Assembly (NCBI RefSeq): GCF_026341125.1 | Contig: NZ_JAPEOR010000002.1 | Location: 3,217,001 to 3,281,000 of the forward strand | Direction of reading: 5' to 3' | DNA: 64,000 bases | From: Streptomyces sp. NBC_01142 | Lineage (GTDB): Bacteria > Actinomycetota > Actinomycetes > Streptomycetales > Streptomycetaceae | Shown here: positions 1-8,707 of the stretch, piece by piece | Layout: every line of letters starts with the position of its first letter | Position numbering within the stretch: position 1 is the first letter of the stretch | The notes under the pieces: generated by a model | Databases searched by the model: none | Told to the model about the DNA's origin: nothing | The model's input: the letters and a program-made list of their open reading frames with translations, nothing else | Made by a program: the position numbers and the translations under genes

Positions 1-2319
1 GCTCGGCATCTTGTCGGTGGAGTAGTACGCGCCGTACGGCACCGTGCTCATCCCCGCCGACTTCACCGCGGCAGGTGACACGATCATCGAGATTCCGTAC
101 GAGTTGGGTTCACCGGCGACCTGGTGCGCGGAGAACGCCTTGATCTCGCCCGGTGTTTCCTTGCCCTGCTCGGCGGCCTTGGAGGCCGCTTTGTTGTCGG
201 TGATCAGACGGACGCCGATCTTGCCGCTCTTGTCGACGTTGCGCTTGTCGAACGAGACGATCTGCCCGGCAGCCAGTGCCTTCTCGGCCGCCGCGTCGTC
301 GATCTCCAGGACCTTCAGCAGCTTCGCGTCGCCGACCACAAGGCTGCCCTCGCCCGACGAACTCTTGCAGCGCCAGTCATCGGCGAGCTTGCGTCGCTCG
401 GCGGGGCTGTACTTCTCCGCCGGGTCCTCGTTCGGCTTGGCCGGGTCCGTCGTCCACAGCGGGCACTCGTTGGCCTTGGGCACCACAACCTCGTGGCGGC
501 CGCAGCCCTCTGCGTCGCTGTACATCGAGCAGTTGGCCTTCCCGACGACCACCCGGTCCACATCGGCCCGTACGTCGATGGACATCAACTTCTGCACGGT
601 GGCGCGCACCGCCGGAACATCCCGGCCGCCGTCCTCGTCGATCGTCATGGAGATAGCGCCGTGCGGCAGCCGGGCCTGGTAATCGGCCCTGCCCTGAGCG
701 TCGTTGCTTGCGGTGTACGTCGCCACGGCCACGGTGCCCGCGACGGCAGCCAGCACCGCGGCGACGGCGGGAGCCGTACGGCCCCGGTTGCGTACGGCGT
801 CGCGCAGCGCGAGCCGTGGGGAGAGCGGCAGGATGCGGCCGATCCGGCCGAACAGTCCCACCAGCGCAGGGGTCAGCGCGACCACGCCCAGCTCGGCGAG
901 GGCGCTGCCGCCTGCGACGACGATGAACTGGCTGGTCATCGTCGACCCGTAGAGCGCGATCGCCGCACCCAGAGCTGTCGCGATCAGTCCGATGACCGGC
1001 AGCACGCGGCTGCTCTTGCGTACGCCGCGGCGGCCGGTGAGCGAGGCCAGCACCGACTGCCGGGAGGAGGTGATGGCCGGCACGATCGCGGCCATCAGGC
1101 CCGTGAACACGGCCAGCAGCCCGATACCGAGCAGTTCCAGCGGCCGTACGTCGAAGCTGCCGAAGCGCTTGCCCATGTAGTCCTCGAGCAGCGGCTGCAG
1201 CACGAAGGTGAGGCCGAGGCCGAGGACCGTACCGACCACGGCGGCGGCAAAGCCGATGACCAGACCGCCGGCGAGGACGATGGCGCGGATATGGCGGCGG
1301 TCGCCGCCGTTGGCGCCTACCAGGCCGAGCTGGCGGCGCGAGCGCCGGGCGCCGACCGCGAAGGCGGGCCCTGCCAGCAGGCAGATCTCCAGCATGGCAA
1401 GGCCGACGACGGTGCCGACGGCCGCGAGCGCGGCGGCCTTGGCGGCCGTGCTCTCCTCGAACTGACCCCAGCCCTCTTGCTGGTAGATCGGAATCTCGGA
1501 CTTGGCCGGCGGGTCGAGGGCCACGGCACGCGAGGTGACCGTCACACCCTTGGTGTTGGCCTCCTTGACCATGTTCCACGTGAAACCGCCGGCAACGGAC
1601 ACCAGATGCGTGGTGGTTGCCTCTGTGCCGGGCAGCCCGGCCCCCTCGAGCGCCTTGTCGAGCGGGGCGAGGAGAGCGCCGGGCAGTGCGGTGACCTCGT
1701 CGGTCTTCAGCGAGTCGGGAAGTTCGTACGCACCGACGATCTTGTACTCCCGGTCGAACCCGCGCGCGGTGAGCTTGGAGCCCACCTTCAGCCCGCTGCT
1801 CTCCAGGAAGTGGGTGGTCGCGGCGACCTCGTCGGCCTTCTGCGGGAGGTGGCCGCTGTCGACGGCCATGATGCCCTTGACCAGCGGGTCCGAGGAGTTG
1901 AGCTCACGGATCTCGGTGTTCAGCAGACCGTGTGTGGTGTGCAGCTTGGCGGAACCCGTCGTGTCCGTCAGGGACTTGGCGCCGGCGGGCAGCACCTTGG
2001 TGACGTCCGTCCCCCCCTCTGGATACGGCTTGTTGTCGAAGTTCCCCACCGGAATGGAGGAGTTGGCGTCCGGGCTCTGCATGATGGGGACCCCGCCCAT
2101 CTGGGCGTCGACCAGCCTGGCGTCGGCTGCGCCCAGCGAACGCTCGAGGCTCTGCTCGGTAGAGAGCTCGGCGCTGCGCACGGTCAGATCCGCGGCGCTC
2201 ACACCGAGGATGGGAAGGGCGATCATCGCGAGGACGAGGAAGCTGCGTCCCTTGGAGCGCCAGGCGTCGCGGCGGGCGATCCGGATCGCGGCCCGCCAGG
2301 AGTGGTACCAAGTGATCAC
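1..2319 (-). CDS. ABC transporter permease, FtsX/MacB type (3' end beyond window)
   Basis: Membrane subunit of an ABC exporter, paired with the ATPase just upstream. The frame is open from a GTG at 2319 to the left edge (773 codons, no stop seen). The GTG overlaps the ATPase stop codon (GTGA), which indicates translational coupling. The protein begins MITWYHSWRAAIRIARRDAW, then a first membrane segment, a large extracytoplasmic domain (about residues 45-290), and a cluster of hydrophobic segments including GLAMLEICLLAGPAFAVGARR and LGLVGANGGDRRHIRAIVL typical of FtsX permease modules. A second extracytoplasmic region with several Cys residues follows to the edge. The layout suggests two FtsX modules in one polypeptide. 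Such exporters act in lipid, peptide or antimicrobial export; the substrate cannot be read from sequence. The linked PadR gene suggests ligand-inducible expression. Confidence 0.9.
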   Translation of the reverse strand, partial: MITWYHSWRAAIRIARRDAWRSKGRSFLVLAMIALPILGVSAADLTVRSAELSTEQSLERSLGAADARLVDAQMGGVPIMQSPDANSSIPVGNFDNKPYPEGGTDVTKVLPAGAKSLTDTTGSAKLHTTHGLLNTEIRELNSSDPLVKGIMAVDSGHLPQKADEVAATTHFLESSGLKVGSKLTARGFDREYKIVGAYELPDSLKTDEVTALPGALLAPLDKALEGAGLPGTEATTTHLVSVAGGFTWNMVKEANTKGVTVTSRAVALDPPAKSEIPIYQQEGWGQFEESTAAKAAALAAVGTVVGLAMLEICLLAGPAFAVGARRSRRQLGLVGANGGDRRHIRAIVLAGGLVIGFAAAVVGTVLGLGLTFVLQPLLEDYMGKRFGSFDVRPLELLGIGLLAVFTGLMAAIVPAITSSRQSVLASLTGRRGVRKSSRVLPVIGLIATALGAAIALYGSTMTSQFIVVAGGSALAELGVVALTPALVGLFGRIGRILPLSPRLALRDAVRNRGRTAPAVAAVLAAVAGTVAVATYTASNDAQGRADYQARLPHGAISMTIDEDGGRDVPAVRATVQKLMSIDVRADVDRVVVGKANCSMYSDAEGCGRHEVVVPKANECPLWTTDPAKPNEDPAEKYSPAERRKLADDWRCKSSSGEGSLVVGDAKLLKVLEIDDAAAEKALAAGQIVSFDKRNVDKSGKIGVRLITDNKAASKAAEQGKETPGEIKAFSAHQVAGEPNSYGISMIVSPAAVKSAGMSTVPYGAYYSTDKMPS

Positions 2320-3095
2320 AGCTCGGCCGCCTGGCCGGAGAGCAGGGAGTCCGCCTGGCTGCGGAGTGTCTGGTCGACCACCGCGCCGTCGCGCAGGAAG
2401 ACCACCCGGTCCGCCCAGGCGGCGAAGCGCGGTTCGTGGGTGACGAGAATGCCGGCCGCGCCTGCGTCACAGCGGGCGCGCAGCAGTGCGAGGACGGACT
2501 CACCGGTCTCGGAGTCCAGGGCGCCCGTCGGCTCGTCGGCGAGGACGAGACGCCGGTCGCCGACGAGGGCGCGCGCGAGGGCCACGCGCTGCTGCTGTCC
2601 GCCGGACATCTCGTCGGGGAAGCGGTCGGCGAGGTGGCCGAGGTCCATTTCCTCCAGCGCGGAGACGGCCTCCGTACGGGCCTTGCGCGCGGAGACGCCG
2701 TCGAGTTCGCGCGGCAGGGAGACGTTCTCGGCGGCGGTGAGGGCCGGGATGAGGTTGTAGTCCTGGAAGACGTATCCGATGCTGCGGCGGCGCAGGGCGG
2801 CCAGCGTCTTGCGGTCGGCCGTGGTGATGTCGGTGTTCTCGACGATCACTCTTCCCGAGGTGGGAGCGTCGAGGCCGCCGGCGATGGTGAGCAGCGTGGA
2901 CTTGCCGGAGCCGGACGGGCCCATGACGGCGACGAGTTCGCCGGGGAAGACATCGAGGTTGATGCCGCGGAGGGCATGCACCTCGGTGGCCCCGCTGCCG
3001 TGGACACGGGTCAGCTGCTGAAGTTGCAGCACGGGATCCTGCGACTTCTGCGACTTCTGTGACCGCTGGGACTGCTGGGACTGCGGATCGGACAT
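2316..3095 (-). CDS. ABC transporter ATP-binding protein, MacB/LolD type
   Basis: Cytoplasmic ATPase of the exporter; 259 residues. An ATG at 3095 is chosen because a purine-rich site (AAGGGGGGACC) lies just upstream; the open frame continues further upstream with no such support. Visible motifs are Walker A GPSGSGKST, Q-loop in VFQDYNLIP, signature SGGQQQRVALARAL and Walker B LVLADEPTGALD followed by the LVTHEPRFA switch. The A-loop/Walker region and the phrase DEPTGALDSETG are typical of the MacB/LolD/FtsE branch. The N-terminus has an unusual Gln/Ser/Lys stretch (QSQQSQRSQKSQKSQ) made from a short DNA repeat. The permease start overlaps the stop codon, so the two subunits are probably made in equal amounts. 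Confidence 0.93.
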   Translation of the reverse strand: MSDPQSQQSQRSQKSQKSQDPVLQLQQLTRVHGSGATEVHALRGINLDVFPGELVAVMGPSGSGKSTLLTIAGGLDAPTSGRVIVENTDITTADRKTLAALRRRSIGYVFQDYNLIPALTAAENVSLPRELDGVSARKARTEAVSALEEMDLGHLADRFPDEMSGGQQQRVALARALVGDRRLVLADEPTGALDSETGESVLALLRARCDAGAAGILVTHEPRFAAWADRVVFLRDGAVVDQTLRSQADSLLSGQAAEL

Positions 3096-3126
3096 GGGAA
3101 GGTCCCCCCTTGGACGGACGCGTACA

Positions 3127-3148
3127 CGTACATACGAGCGGATGTACG
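3127..3148. promoter_or_regulatory. Candidate PadR operator upstream of ABC exporter
   Basis: Perfect inverted repeat CGTACAT-8 bp-ATGTACG, 32 bp upstream of the ATPase start codon. ACAT-N8-ATGT is close to the ATGT-N8-ACAT-like sites known for PadR regulators. A similar palindrome lies over the start of the adjacent padR gene, so both are probably bound by the same protein (inference). Confidence 0.55.
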
Positions 3149-3293
3149 GAGAGGTGAGCTGTGCGGTGACGGTGTGGTGAGCGGGAAGCGATGAGGTCCC
3201 GTCCTGCCGAGGCCGGTGGGGCTGGTGAGGCCAGTGAGGCCGCTCGGGCAGGTGCAGGGACAAGCTGTGTGGTCGTGCCGGGCGCTGTGCCGG

Positions 3294-3968
3294 CTAGGTC
3301 GGCTGCGCAGGCCGCGCGTGCGCGGGAGACGCAGGAGACGCGGGCTGTGCCGACGTGGCCGCGGGCTGCGCCGAGGGTGAGGTGGAAGAAGCGGCCGTCG
3401 TGTGCCCGGCTCCCCGCTCGGCCGCCGCGGAGAGCCTGATGAGCCGTACTTCGCAGTGGTCGAGCCAGCGCGCCTCGGCCTCCGTCTGGAAGATCAGCTG
3501 CTCCAGGACCAGCAGCCAGGCCACGTCGTCGCGCTCCTGCGAGCCCCCGCTCTCGATCGCGGCGAGTGCCTGCGCCTTGAGCCGGGTGTAGTCCTGCATC
3601 GCCTTCACGGTGTGGTGGCGCTGCGACTGGATGACGGAACGGATGTCCACTCCGGGCGCGCCGACCGCCATCGCGAGCTTGATGGCCAGCTCGTCACGGG
3701 GCGGACTGCTGCGGTCCACGGGCGTCTCGAACCAGCTCCTCAGTTCGGTGCGCCCGAGCTCCGTGATCACGTAGAGCGCGTGGCCGGCGTCGTCCTCGCC
3801 GCTCTGGGCGACCATGCCGTCGCGCTCCATGCGGTTGAGGGTCGTGTACACCTGGCCGACATTGAGCGGCCAGGTGGCACCGGTGCGCGACTCGAACTCC
3901 GTGCGGAGCTGGGAGCCGTAGCGAGGGCCGTGCTCAAGGAGGGCAAGGAGCCCGTGACGGATGGACAT
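3294..3968 (-). CDS. PadR-family transcriptional regulator
   Basis: Winged-helix repressor of 224 residues. The start ATG at 3968 gives the normal PadR N-terminus MSIRHGLLALLEHGPRYGSQL. Residues 1-75 form the wHTH, with the recognition region VGQVYTTLNRMERDGMV and the wing around GHALYVITELGR. Residues about 95-180 form the charged helical dimerisation region (Vir_act_alpha_C type). The last 40 residues are a low-complexity Ala/Ser/Pro tail. It lies 198 bp upstream of the ABC exporter on the same strand, the usual arrangement for a PadR repressor that controls an efflux system. A palindrome overlaps its own start codon, consistent with autoregulation and possibly with a leaderless or very short-leader transcript. 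Confidence 0.93.
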   Translation of the reverse strand: MSIRHGLLALLEHGPRYGSQLRTEFESRTGATWPLNVGQVYTTLNRMERDGMVAQSGEDDAGHALYVITELGRTELRSWFETPVDRSSPPRDELAIKLAMAVGAPGVDIRSVIQSQRHHTVKAMQDYTRLKAQALAAIESGGSQERDDVAWLLVLEQLIFQTEAEARWLDHCEVRLIRLSAAAERGAGHTTAASSTSPSAQPAATSAQPASPASPAHARPAQPT

Positions 3969-3979
3969 ACTCAGTATGT
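3965..3979. promoter_or_regulatory. Candidate PadR autoregulatory operator over the padR start
   Basis: ACATACTCAGTATGT is a perfect 15-bp palindrome (odd centre) that contains the padR start codon at 3966-3968. The half-sites ACAT/ATGT match those of the palindrome at 3127-3148, but the spacing is 7 rather than 8 bp. A TATACAT-like stretch just upstream on the minus strand could be the promoter -10. Confidence 0.55.
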
Positions 3980-4053
3980 ATACCGGGTATGCAGGCTCCG
4001 GCCAACCACCCTGAGTCGGACGGTGCGCGTACGTCCTAAGGGGGACGGGAAGA

Positions 4054-4737
4054 TCAACGGCGGCGCAGCCGGACTCCCAGGAAGCCGATCCCCAGCCCCA
4101 TGAGCGCCATCCCGGCCCCCAGCGACAGGGGGGAGGTCTGCCGCCCGGCGGGCTGGGGCACGGCCTGTGGGGCCTGGTCACGGGCGTCGGCGGGTGCCGT
4201 ACGGCTGGGGGTGGGCGTCGGCTCCACGAAGGTGTCCTGGGCGGTGTCCCGGGCCTCCTCCTGCTCCTCCCTCTCCAGTGCCTCGTCCTCCGCAGGAGGG
4301 GGCTTGGGGGCGGACGGTCGCGTACGGAAATGGTCGGCCCAAGCGGATTTGGAGGTCGACTTGGGCGTGGACTTGGACTTGGGCCTCGACTCGGACGTGG
4401 ATGCGGACGCGGAGGGAGGCACGGGCGCAGACTCGGATGCGGGGTGGGGAGGCTTCGCCAAGGGGGGCCTGGAAGCCGGCGGCGTCCGGCCGGGGCTCGC
4501 GTACGCACTCGGGCTCGTGCTCCTGGACGGCGTCATCTGGCGTCCGGGGCGCCGCCGCCCCTCACCGGCCGGCCGGCCCGCGAAAGAGGGGGAGGCGTTC
4601 GGCTGCTTCGAGACGGGAGCGAAAGCCGTGCGGTCGTCGCGCGGGGAATCGTGCTCCTCGGCGTACGCAGGGGGCGCGGTCAGCAGCAGGAGTGACGCGA
4701 CCGTGATCGCGCACCGTGTGCGGAGCGTTGGAGTCAC
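4054..4737 (-). CDS. Putative secreted, C-terminally membrane-anchored Pro/Ser-rich protein
   Basis: Function not recognised. 227 residues from a GTG at 4737 preceded by a GGGAGGGGG site. The N-terminus is a signal peptide (TLRTRCAITVASLLLLTAPPAYA, about residues 3-25). Residues 30-195 are disordered and rich in Pro, Ser, Lys and Arg, with a short acidic helix EDEALEREEQEEARD. The C-terminus is a hydrophobic segment LSLGAGMALMGLGIGFLGV followed by RLRRR, a normal stop-transfer tail. There is no LPxTG motif, so this is not an obvious sortase substrate despite the similar layout. It lies upstream of padR on the same strand with an 85-bp gap. A cell-surface anchor or spacer role is only a guess. 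Confidence 0.7.
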   Translation of the reverse strand: MTPTLRTRCAITVASLLLLTAPPAYAEEHDSPRDDRTAFAPVSKQPNASPSFAGRPAGEGRRRPGRQMTPSRSTSPSAYASPGRTPPASRPPLAKPPHPASESAPVPPSASASTSESRPKSKSTPKSTSKSAWADHFRTRPSAPKPPPAEDEALEREEQEEARDTAQDTFVEPTPTPSRTAPADARDQAPQAVPQPAGRQTSPLSLGAGMALMGLGIGFLGVRLRRR

Positions 4738-4914
4738 CGGGTGACCCCCTCCCGTGCCGAGCCGCCGAGATATCGGACTCAGCGTCACATAGCGGGATAC
4801 TTCCGGCATCTCGAACAGCACGCCGGATCGCGCAACGGCCCGGCACGCGCGCTGCGTGCCGGGCCGTGGGCGAGAGCCTGGGAGGCCTGAGGTCTGACGG
4901 CCTGAGGGTGAGGA

Positions 4915-5012
4915 CCCGAGGGTGCGGAGCTGAGACCTGAGGCCCGAGGGTGCGGAGCTGAGACCTGAGGCCCGAGGGTGCGGAGCTGAGACCTGAGGCC
5001 CGAGGGTGCGGG
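4915..5012. repeat. 28-bp tandem repeat (3.5 copies)
   Basis: Three identical 28-bp units at 4915-4942, 4943-4970 and 4971-4998, then a 14-bp partial copy. Each unit begins CCCGAGGGTGCGGAGCTGAG. Degenerate copies (CCTGAGG-type) extend back to about 4880. The array lies in the 316-bp gap between the Pro/Ser-rich protein gene and the end of the kinase gene; nothing else was seen in that gap. Confidence 0.95.
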
Positions 5013-5053
5013 CCCGTGATGCCTCGCAGCGACCTGCGTACGAGCCGCGCCCG

Positions 5054-6667
5054 TTACTCCGGATCGCCGGTGGAGACCTCAAGAGTGAAGCTCGCGTTCT
5101 CCTCGGAGATGTCCGAGTCCGCCAGGGGGAACTGCGAGAGCACGACGTCCTCGCCCCACTGCGAGTTGTCGGACTCCTTCACCTCGATCTTCCAGCCCAT
5201 GGTCTGGGCACATGCCTTGACCGAGAGGATGTCCTTGTAGACGAAGTTCGGCGCAACCACCTTGGAGGGGTCGTACGAACTCTCCCGGGCGTCCGAGCAG
5301 TCCGTCGTCTTCATGGTCCGGTGCCGCTCCGGCCCCTTGTGGCCCGCTTCCACCGACTCGCTCGTGCTCGGGTCGGCGTCGTCGCCCTCGTCCGCTTCCT
5401 TGTTCAGCGCGACCGCCGCGACCAGGCCGCCGATCGCCAGCAGGGCAACCGCGATCGCTCCCACGATGACCGGAGTGTTCCGCTTGCCGCCACCGCCACC
5501 GGGGCCGCCGGAAGCCGTCGGCTGCGGCGCGATCGTGTACGGAGGCGGCGTCGAGGACATCGGTGCGGGCGTCTGGTACACCGGCGCGGACGTGTGCGGA
5601 TAGCCGTACTGCGGAGCCGGAGCCGGAGCCGGAGTCGGCGTGGGCGGACCGTACGGACCCGGCTGGTACGGCGTCTGCACGCTCTGCGGCGCCGGAGTCG
5701 ACTGGTCCAGCGGCGGGAAGACCGCGGAGCCGACCCCCGCGCCACTGCTCGACGGCGCACCGCCGATGATCACCGGCGCGCCCGTCTGCCCGGCGCCCGC
5801 GACCCGCGCGCACTCGTCGCGCATCGCGGCGGCGCTCGGGAAGCGTTCGTTCGGGTTCTTCTTCAGCGCGCGGGCGACCAGCGCGTCCATCGCCGGAGTG
5901 ACGGAGCGGTTGATCGTGGACGGAGCGACCGGCTCCTCCTGCACATGCGCGTACGCGATCGCCAGCGGCGAGTCCGCGTCGAACGGGATCCGCCCCGTCA
6001 GCAGCTGGAACAGCATGATGCCGACCGAGTACAGGTCGGACCGTGCGTCGACGCCGCGGCCCAGCGCCTGCTCGGGCGACAGATACTGCGGCGTGCCGAC
6101 GACCATGCCGGTCTGCGTCATCGAGGTGACGCCCGACTGCATGGCGCGCGCGATGCCGAAGTCCATCACCTTGACGATGCCGCGCTTGGTCATCATCACG
6201 TTGCCGGGCTTGATGTCGCGGTGGACCAGGCCCATTTCATGGCTGGTCTCCAGGGCGGCCAGCACATCGGCCGTGACCTTGAGCGCCTTGTCGGCCGGCA
6301 TCGCGCCGTACTGCTGGATGTCCGCCTGCAGTACGGATCCGAGCGGCTGGCCCTCCACGTACTCCATGACGATGTACGGCATCATCGAACCGTCGAGCTC
6401 GTCCTCACCGGTGTCGAAGACCGACACGATGTTGGTGTGCGACAGCTTGGCGACGGCCTGCGCCTCACGCCGGAAGCGCTCGCGGAAGGACTGCTCGCGC
6501 CCCAGCTCCGTATGCAGCGTCTTGATGGCGACCTGGCGGTCCAGCGCCGAGTCGTACGCCAGATAGACGGAGGCCATGCCGCCTTCGCCGAGCAGGTCGC
6601 GAAGCTGGTACCGGCCGCCCGCTACGGAACCACCCGCATAGCGGCCCTGTGCGCCGTCCTGGCTCAT
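5054..6667 (-). CDS. Membrane Ser/Thr protein kinase (PknB-like)
   Basis: Transmembrane Hanks-type kinase, 537 residues. ATG 6667 is preferred over ATG 6676 because the GAGGGGG site then has about 9 bp spacing. Residues 19-280 are the kinase domain: glycine loop LGEGGMASV (26-34), ATP-binding Lys49 in VAIK, catalytic loop HRDIKPGN, DFG, and an activation loop rich in Thr/Ser (SGVTSMTQTGMVVGTPQYLSPEQ) suited to autophosphorylation. A Pro-rich juxtamembrane linker (about 290-395) precedes the membrane helix VIVGAIAVALLAIGGLVAAVAL (about 405-427). The external part (to 537) has two Cys and a PASTA-like segment near VYKDILSVKACAQTMGWKI. It faces a second kinase gene across a 411-bp divergent region; this pair is conserved in Streptomyces from memory (SCO3820/SCO3821). 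Confidence 0.93.
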   Translation of the reverse strand: MSQDGAQGRYAGGSVAGGRYQLRDLLGEGGMASVYLAYDSALDRQVAIKTLHTELGREQSFRERFRREAQAVAKLSHTNIVSVFDTGEDELDGSMMPYIVMEYVEGQPLGSVLQADIQQYGAMPADKALKVTADVLAALETSHEMGLVHRDIKPGNVMMTKRGIVKVMDFGIARAMQSGVTSMTQTGMVVGTPQYLSPEQALGRGVDARSDLYSVGIMLFQLLTGRIPFDADSPLAIAYAHVQEEPVAPSTINRSVTPAMDALVARALKKNPNERFPSAAAMRDECARVAGAGQTGAPVIIGGAPSSSGAGVGSAVFPPLDQSTPAPQSVQTPYQPGPYGPPTPTPAPAPAPQYGYPHTSAPVYQTPAPMSSTPPPYTIAPQPTASGGPGGGGGKRNTPVIVGAIAVALLAIGGLVAAVALNKEADEGDDADPSTSESVEAGHKGPERHRTMKTTDCSDARESSYDPSKVVAPNFVYKDILSVKACAQTMGWKIEVKESDNSQWGEDVVLSQFPLADSDISEENASFTLEVSTGDPE

Positions 6668-7078
6668 GACTTGCATCCCCCTCGGCGCGAAGGCCCGAAG
6701 GCCCGATGGCCCGCGATGGTTCGCGTTGATCCGTGATCCGTGATCAGTTGTGCGGAATTTTGTCCGGAACTCGTTGTACGTGATCGACTGGCGCGATCCG
6801 TGGAACGTGATCCGTATTACGGGGCAAGTCTGCCCGAGGGGTCCGACACGTCAAGCCGGGTGCCCGTTCCGTGACCGTACGCACGAGAAGCGTCTCGGAA
6901 GCGTTACAGGAAAAGCATGGAATTTGCCTGGCCATACGGGCAGCGGGTTTGATGGCCGGTCCATCTGGAAACCGCTGCGCCACCCGAAGGCTGTAGCGTG
7001 ACCTGGCACAGCACCCCTGAGGACACAGCGAACCCCGCACGGCACCAGGCACGCGGACAGATACGACGGCGAGGACTG
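6668..7078. other. Divergent intergenic region between the two kinase genes
   Basis: 411 bp with no gene. It must hold both kinase promoters. A short repeat of TGATCCG/GATCCGTG occurs near 6727-6747 and again near 6796-6813 and may be a regulator site. A TAGCGT hexamer at 6994-6999 could be the -10 of the plus-strand kinase, leaving an ~75-nt leader. I found no matching -35 and no attenuator. Confidence 0.5.
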
Positions 7079-8596
7079 ATGGCACCCGAACCCGAAGCAG
7101 GCGGCGGCGGAGTGCCGGATGCTGCGGATGCCTGGGGCATCGACGGGCTGGTCGGCGACGGCCGCTACCGCATGACGCACCGTCTCGGACGCGGCGGTAT
7201 GGCCGAGGTGTTCGCGGCGGAGGACGTACGGCTGGGCCGTACCGTCGCAGTCAAGCTGCTGCGCGCAGATCTGGCCGAGGACCCCGTCTCGAAGGCCCGC
7301 TTCACCCGCGAGGCCCAGTCGGTCGCCGGCCTCAACCACCATGCGGTGGTGGCGGTCTACGACTCCGGCGAGGACGTGGTGGGCGGCCAGACCGTCCCCT
7401 ACATCGTGATGGAGCTCGTCGAGGGCCGCACCATCCGCGATCTGCTGGTCAGCGCGGAGGCCCCGCCGCCCGAGCAGGCGCTGATCATCGTCTCGGGTGT
7501 GCTCGAAGCGCTCGCGTACTCGCACCAGCACGGCATCGTGCACCGCGACATCAAGCCCGCCAACGTCATCATCACCCACTCCGGTGCGGTGAAGGTGATG
7601 GACTTCGGCATCGCGCGCGCCCTGCACGGCGCGCAGTCGACGATGACGCAGACCGGCATGGTCATGGGCACCCCGCAGTACCTCTCGCCCGAGCAGGCGC
7701 TGGGCAAGGCCGTCGACCACCGGTCCGATCTGTACGCCACGGGCTGTCTGCTGTACGAACTGCTCGCCATGCGGCCCCCGTTCACCGGCGAGACCCCGCT
7801 CTCGGTCGTCTACCAGCATGTCCAGGACATCCCGGTCCCGCCGTCCGAGGTCTCGGACGTGGTGCCGCCGGAGCTCGACGGACTGGTCATGCGCTCGCTC
7901 GCGAAGGACCCGGACGACCGGTTCCAGAGCGCGGAGGAGATGCGCGGTCTGGTCCAGTACGCCCTGCAGATGCTGCAGCAGCAGGGCAGTCACACGGGTG
8001 CCTGGAACACCGGGCCCGTCGGGATGCACGAAGGCGCTCTCACGCCCGCCATGGGCGTCACCGGGCCGACCGCGATGATGGGTCACCCGGTCCACGGCGA
8101 GACCTCGCAGGGCCCCATCCTGCCGCCGATGAACCCGGACGACGGCGGGTACGACGGTGGCCACCGCAACGGCAGGGGCGGCCGCGGGAAGATGTGGCTG
8201 TTCGCCGTGTTCGCCATGATCGCCATAGCGGCGGGTGTCGCCTTCGCGCTGGACAAGGCGAAGGACCCCGGCACGAAGCCGAAGGACGAGACATCGGTCT
8301 CCGAGACTCCTGCGAAGCCGGACGAGACGCCGACGCCGAGCGACGAGGAGACCGAGCCGAGCGAGCAGCCGGACCCCACGGACGACGGCCAGAAGCCGTC
8401 GTACACGCCGTCCTACACGCCGTCGTACACGCCCTCGTACACGCCGAGCGATCCGCCGACGCCGACGGACGACCCGACGACGGCCGATCCCACGGAGCCG
8501 ACCGGCGACCCGACGGACGACCCGACGACGGCCGATCCCACGGAGCCGACCGGCGACCCGACGGGCGACCCGGCAGATCCGGGCGGCAACCTCTGA
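7079..8596 (+). CDS. Membrane Ser/Thr protein kinase with Thr/Pro-rich outer tail
   Basis: Hanks-type kinase of 505 residues; ATG 7079 follows a GAGGA site. The kinase domain covers about residues 29-290: glycine loop LGRGGMAEV (36-44), Lys59 in VAVK, HRDIKPAN, DFG and the activation segment QSTMTQTGMVMGTPQYLSPEQ. A linker leads to one membrane helix MWLFAVFAMIAIAAGVAFAL (about 372-391). The external tail has no PASTA or other sensor domain: it is an acidic Thr/Pro-rich repeat region with four PSYT units and two copies of a 16-residue DDPTTADPTEPTGDPT-type unit. Such tails in actinobacteria are often O-mannosylated or span the wall (family knowledge). It may cross-talk with the divergent kinase. 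Confidence 0.93.
   Translation: MAPEPEAGGGGVPDAADAWGIDGLVGDGRYRMTHRLGRGGMAEVFAAEDVRLGRTVAVKLLRADLAEDPVSKARFTREAQSVAGLNHHAVVAVYDSGEDVVGGQTVPYIVMELVEGRTIRDLLVSAEAPPPEQALIIVSGVLEALAYSHQHGIVHRDIKPANVIITHSGAVKVMDFGIARALHGAQSTMTQTGMVMGTPQYLSPEQALGKAVDHRSDLYATGCLLYELLAMRPPFTGETPLSVVYQHVQDIPVPPSEVSDVVPPELDGLVMRSLAKDPDDRFQSAEEMRGLVQYALQMLQQQGSHTGAWNTGPVGMHEGALTPAMGVTGPTAMMGHPVHGETSQGPILPPMNPDDGGYDGGHRNGRGGRGKMWLFAVFAMIAIAAGVAFALDKAKDPGTKPKDETSVSETPAKPDETPTPSDEETEPSEQPDPTDDGQKPSYTPSYTPSYTPSYTPSDPPTPTDDPTTADPTEPTGDPTDDPTTADPTEPTGDPTGDPADPGGNL
8402..8562 (+). repeat. In-gene tandem repeats encoding the kinase outer tail
   Basis: Four 12-bp units (TACACGCC-type, 8402-8449) encode YTPS repeats. Two near-identical 48-bp units (8467-8514 and 8515-8562) encode the 16-residue Asp/Thr/Pro repeat. 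Unit lengths are multiples of three, so copy number can change without a frameshift. Confidence 0.95.
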
Positions 8597-8707
8597 CGAC
8601 GAGCGCCCGGGCGGGGCGGCAACCTCCGGCACACGGGGTCGCCGGGTGGCCCGGGCGGCCGTCCCGGCGACGTCGAGCGCCCGGGCGGGGGCCGGCCGCC
8701 CGGCCGC

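Noticed and set aside
124..2760. Long plus-strand open frame (878 aa) over the ABC genes
   Set aside because: It is the antisense shadow of the minus-strand permease and ATPase. The translation has no recognisable domain and is very rich in Arg, Gly and Asp/His, as high-GC shadows are.
4054..4737. Sortase (LPxTG) substrate
   Set aside because: It has a signal peptide and a C-terminal helix plus RLRRR, but no LPxTG motif in front of the helix.
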